Part shown: positions 62,871 to 64,000 of the stretch, in pieces | How the letters are laid out: each line of letters begins with the position of its first letter | Position numbering within the stretch: position 1 is the first letter of the stretch | Assembly (NCBI RefSeq): GCF_009831235.1 | Contig: NZ_WUUL01000009.1 | Location: 109,642-173,641, forward strand | DNA length: 64,000 nt | DNA from: Shimazuella alba | GTDB lineage: Bacteria; Bacillota; Bacilli; Thermoactinomycetales; Thermoactinomycetaceae | Direction: 5' to 3' | Notes under the pieces: model-generated | Database searches by the model: none | Told to the model about the DNA's origin: nothing | What the model saw: only the letters and a program-made list of their open reading frames with translations | Made by a program: the position numbers and the translations under genes

Positions 62871-63228
62871 TCCATCTTAAACTATCCCATTGCCCAGAAA
62901 CAATTAGACTTCACACATTCCATTTCAAGGGTAGATGAACAGAATAAAAATCTATCCTTTCTTCTCTTTAGCGCTCTCTTTTATTTACAACACCAAGTTT
63001 GAGGGAGACCATCATACTATCAAGTTAATAACAAAATAGTCCCTGAAAATAAAAAAACACCCTGCTCTTTCTTCAATAAATAGAAACAGCAGAAGTTGTT
63101 TGCCGTCTTGTGATTGTCTACTATTTATGTTTTTTAAAAGATAGAGTTGTTTCATTATTATAAGAAATATATACTACTGACAGGGAAGAAATCTTCCTAC
63201 TCAACATATAAAGACAGAAAGATCAACC
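62871..63228. other. Gap after fni
   Basis: No gene. TATACT near 63170 may be the -10 for the next orphan gene, and GGAAGAAATCTTCC is a small hairpin in its leader. Confidence 0.5.
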
Positions 63229-63572
63229 ATGGCTAAGCTTATGGGCAATAAGGCAGAACAGAAGAAGATCCTGGATCGTCTCATCGCTATTGATCCGAAG
63301 AGTGATGCCGCTAAGCAGTTTACCGAAGATATTCAGCCGGCATTTCTAGCATCTACAAATGTGTGGATGGTCTTACCAAGCAACAGCAGGAAACTGTTGA
63401 AGTCTGTGCGGGAGAGATCTTCCTTGTTTGCGGTGGTCCAGAGCGGATGAAGGAAGCCGGCATGGGCATCAAGATCAACGGCAAGGCGGTACCTGCCCAT
63501 GAACACCTCAACGAGGCCGTTACGTTTGCGAAGAAACTTCAGAAGGAGCTCAAGAAGCTGCTTAAGAAGTAA
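63229..63572 (+). pseudogene. G+C-rich orphan gene with a one-base frameshift
   Basis: The frame from ATG 63229 encodes MAKLMGNKAEQKKILDRLIA...SDAAKQFTED and then turns to nonsense. At about 63330 the next frame continues sensibly: YSAGISSIYKCVDGLTKQQQ, EIFLVCGGPERMKEAGMGIK, ending in KKLQKELKKLLKK at 63572. A one-base deletion near GAAGATATTC, or a sequencing error, joins them to a 114-residue protein. Unknown family. GTGGACAGC...GTTGTCCAC follows as terminator. Confidence 0.6.
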
Positions 63573-64000
63573 CATGGTATGACTGAATTAAGGTCGTGGA
63601 CAGCAAAAGTTGTCCACCACCCCGTAATTTTACCACATGTTTTACACTTCGAATTTATTGCATAAATATTAGGGAAATTTCCCTTATCATACCAAAGAGC
63701 TTTCTGAGTTGAAACTAAGCGATATATTCCTAGATAATCAAGTAAATAAACAACAAGAATAACCCGGTTGTTTCGAGCCTATGGATACATAATACGTCAT
63801 TCCCTTTTTATTTTAAATTAGAATACAGATTGAAAACATAAAGTATTTGCCGCAAATAATTATACAGAAGATTATGATACAGTTGGCATACTATATAAGA
63901 TAAGGGCGACTGATTACTATAGAAATATGAGCACACCAGCATCCAGTTAGGGAGGTAATGGAACCATCTATGTAACTTTCTGACGTCACAAAAAAAACGA
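63573..64000. other. Window end, no gene visible
   Basis: Terminator stem GTGGACA/TGTCCAC near 63597-63622, then A+T-rich DNA. At 63951 GGGAGGT precedes ATG but opens only MEPSM. Possibly another orphan-gene leader running out of the window. Confidence 0.4.

Overview
The window is low-G+C Firmicute DNA. Shine-Dalgarno (SD) sites are strong, TTG and GTG starts are frequent, sigma-A-type promoters and U-tailed terminators are common, a cre-like site lies before the mannitol genes, and a scrap of the spore-coat regulator gerE is present. A spore-forming Bacillales member fits best; Thermoactinomycetaceae is my guess, not a demonstrated fact. No rRNA, tRNA or rib operon is visible.

Layout. 1-1.2 kb: two tandem copies of a small secreted protein gene. 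1.6-11.3 kb: a complete type I-C CRISPR-Cas locus. The array has 26 repeats; the leader lies between array and cas2; the order in transcription is cas3-cas5-cas8c-cas7-cas4-cas1-cas2, all on the minus strand, with a visible internal cas11c start inside cas8c. 11.4-12.1 kb: a graveyard of transposase scraps and truncated gerE. 12.7-31.6 kb: mostly household genes: M24 peptidase, phosphodiesterase-type enzyme, HxlR regulator, class I fumarase, DUF1002 protein, broken nitroreductase, EamA transporter with a divergent MocR regulator, MMPL transporter, sdhCAB and a HAD hydrolase. 31.6-37.4 kb: accessory DNA with gene scraps, two G+C-rich orphan genes, a 220-bp repeat, an EthD-like gene pair and a decayed DUF3885 gene. 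37.4-45.6 kb: a LacI-controlled sugar oxidoreductase/isomerase pair, LysE exporter with XRE-cupin regulator, a deoxyribonucleotidase, and an imine-reductase-like enzyme with TetR regulator. 45.7-46.7 kb: a decayed IS605 tnpB end and an orphan gene. 47-52.2 kb: the mannitol operon mtlA-mtlR-mtlF-mtlD. 52.3-57.8 kb: duplicated unknown genes, a zinc-ribbon gene, an HTH-TPR (RRNPP-like) regulator followed by a 13-codon ORF, a divergent small operon, and IS remnants. 57.9-64 kb: more orphan genes, then an amidase, ppaX, truncated haemoglobin and type 2 IPP isomerase.

The most unusual theme is a scattered class of small, G+C-rich orphan genes (12.2, 16.6, 17.0, 17.5, 32.0, 33.0, 41.3, 46.4, 56.8, 58.0, 58.9, 63.2 kb). 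Each stands alone, most with a visible promoter and a strong hairpin. In the best cases the leader just before the SD is complementary to the 3' UTR just before the terminator. Two paralogous copies show a compensatory T-A to C-G change in this pairing. This suggests mRNAs whose two ends pair. The second notable locus is the RRNPP-like regulator with a tiny ORF carrying a perfect SD five bases after its stop codon.

Decay is widespread: frameshifted nitroreductase and DUF3885 genes, an amber-interrupted paralogue, a duplicated sdhB tail, and IS3, IS4, IS30 and IS605 fragments. The accessory regions look like repeated insertion and erosion around an intact core.
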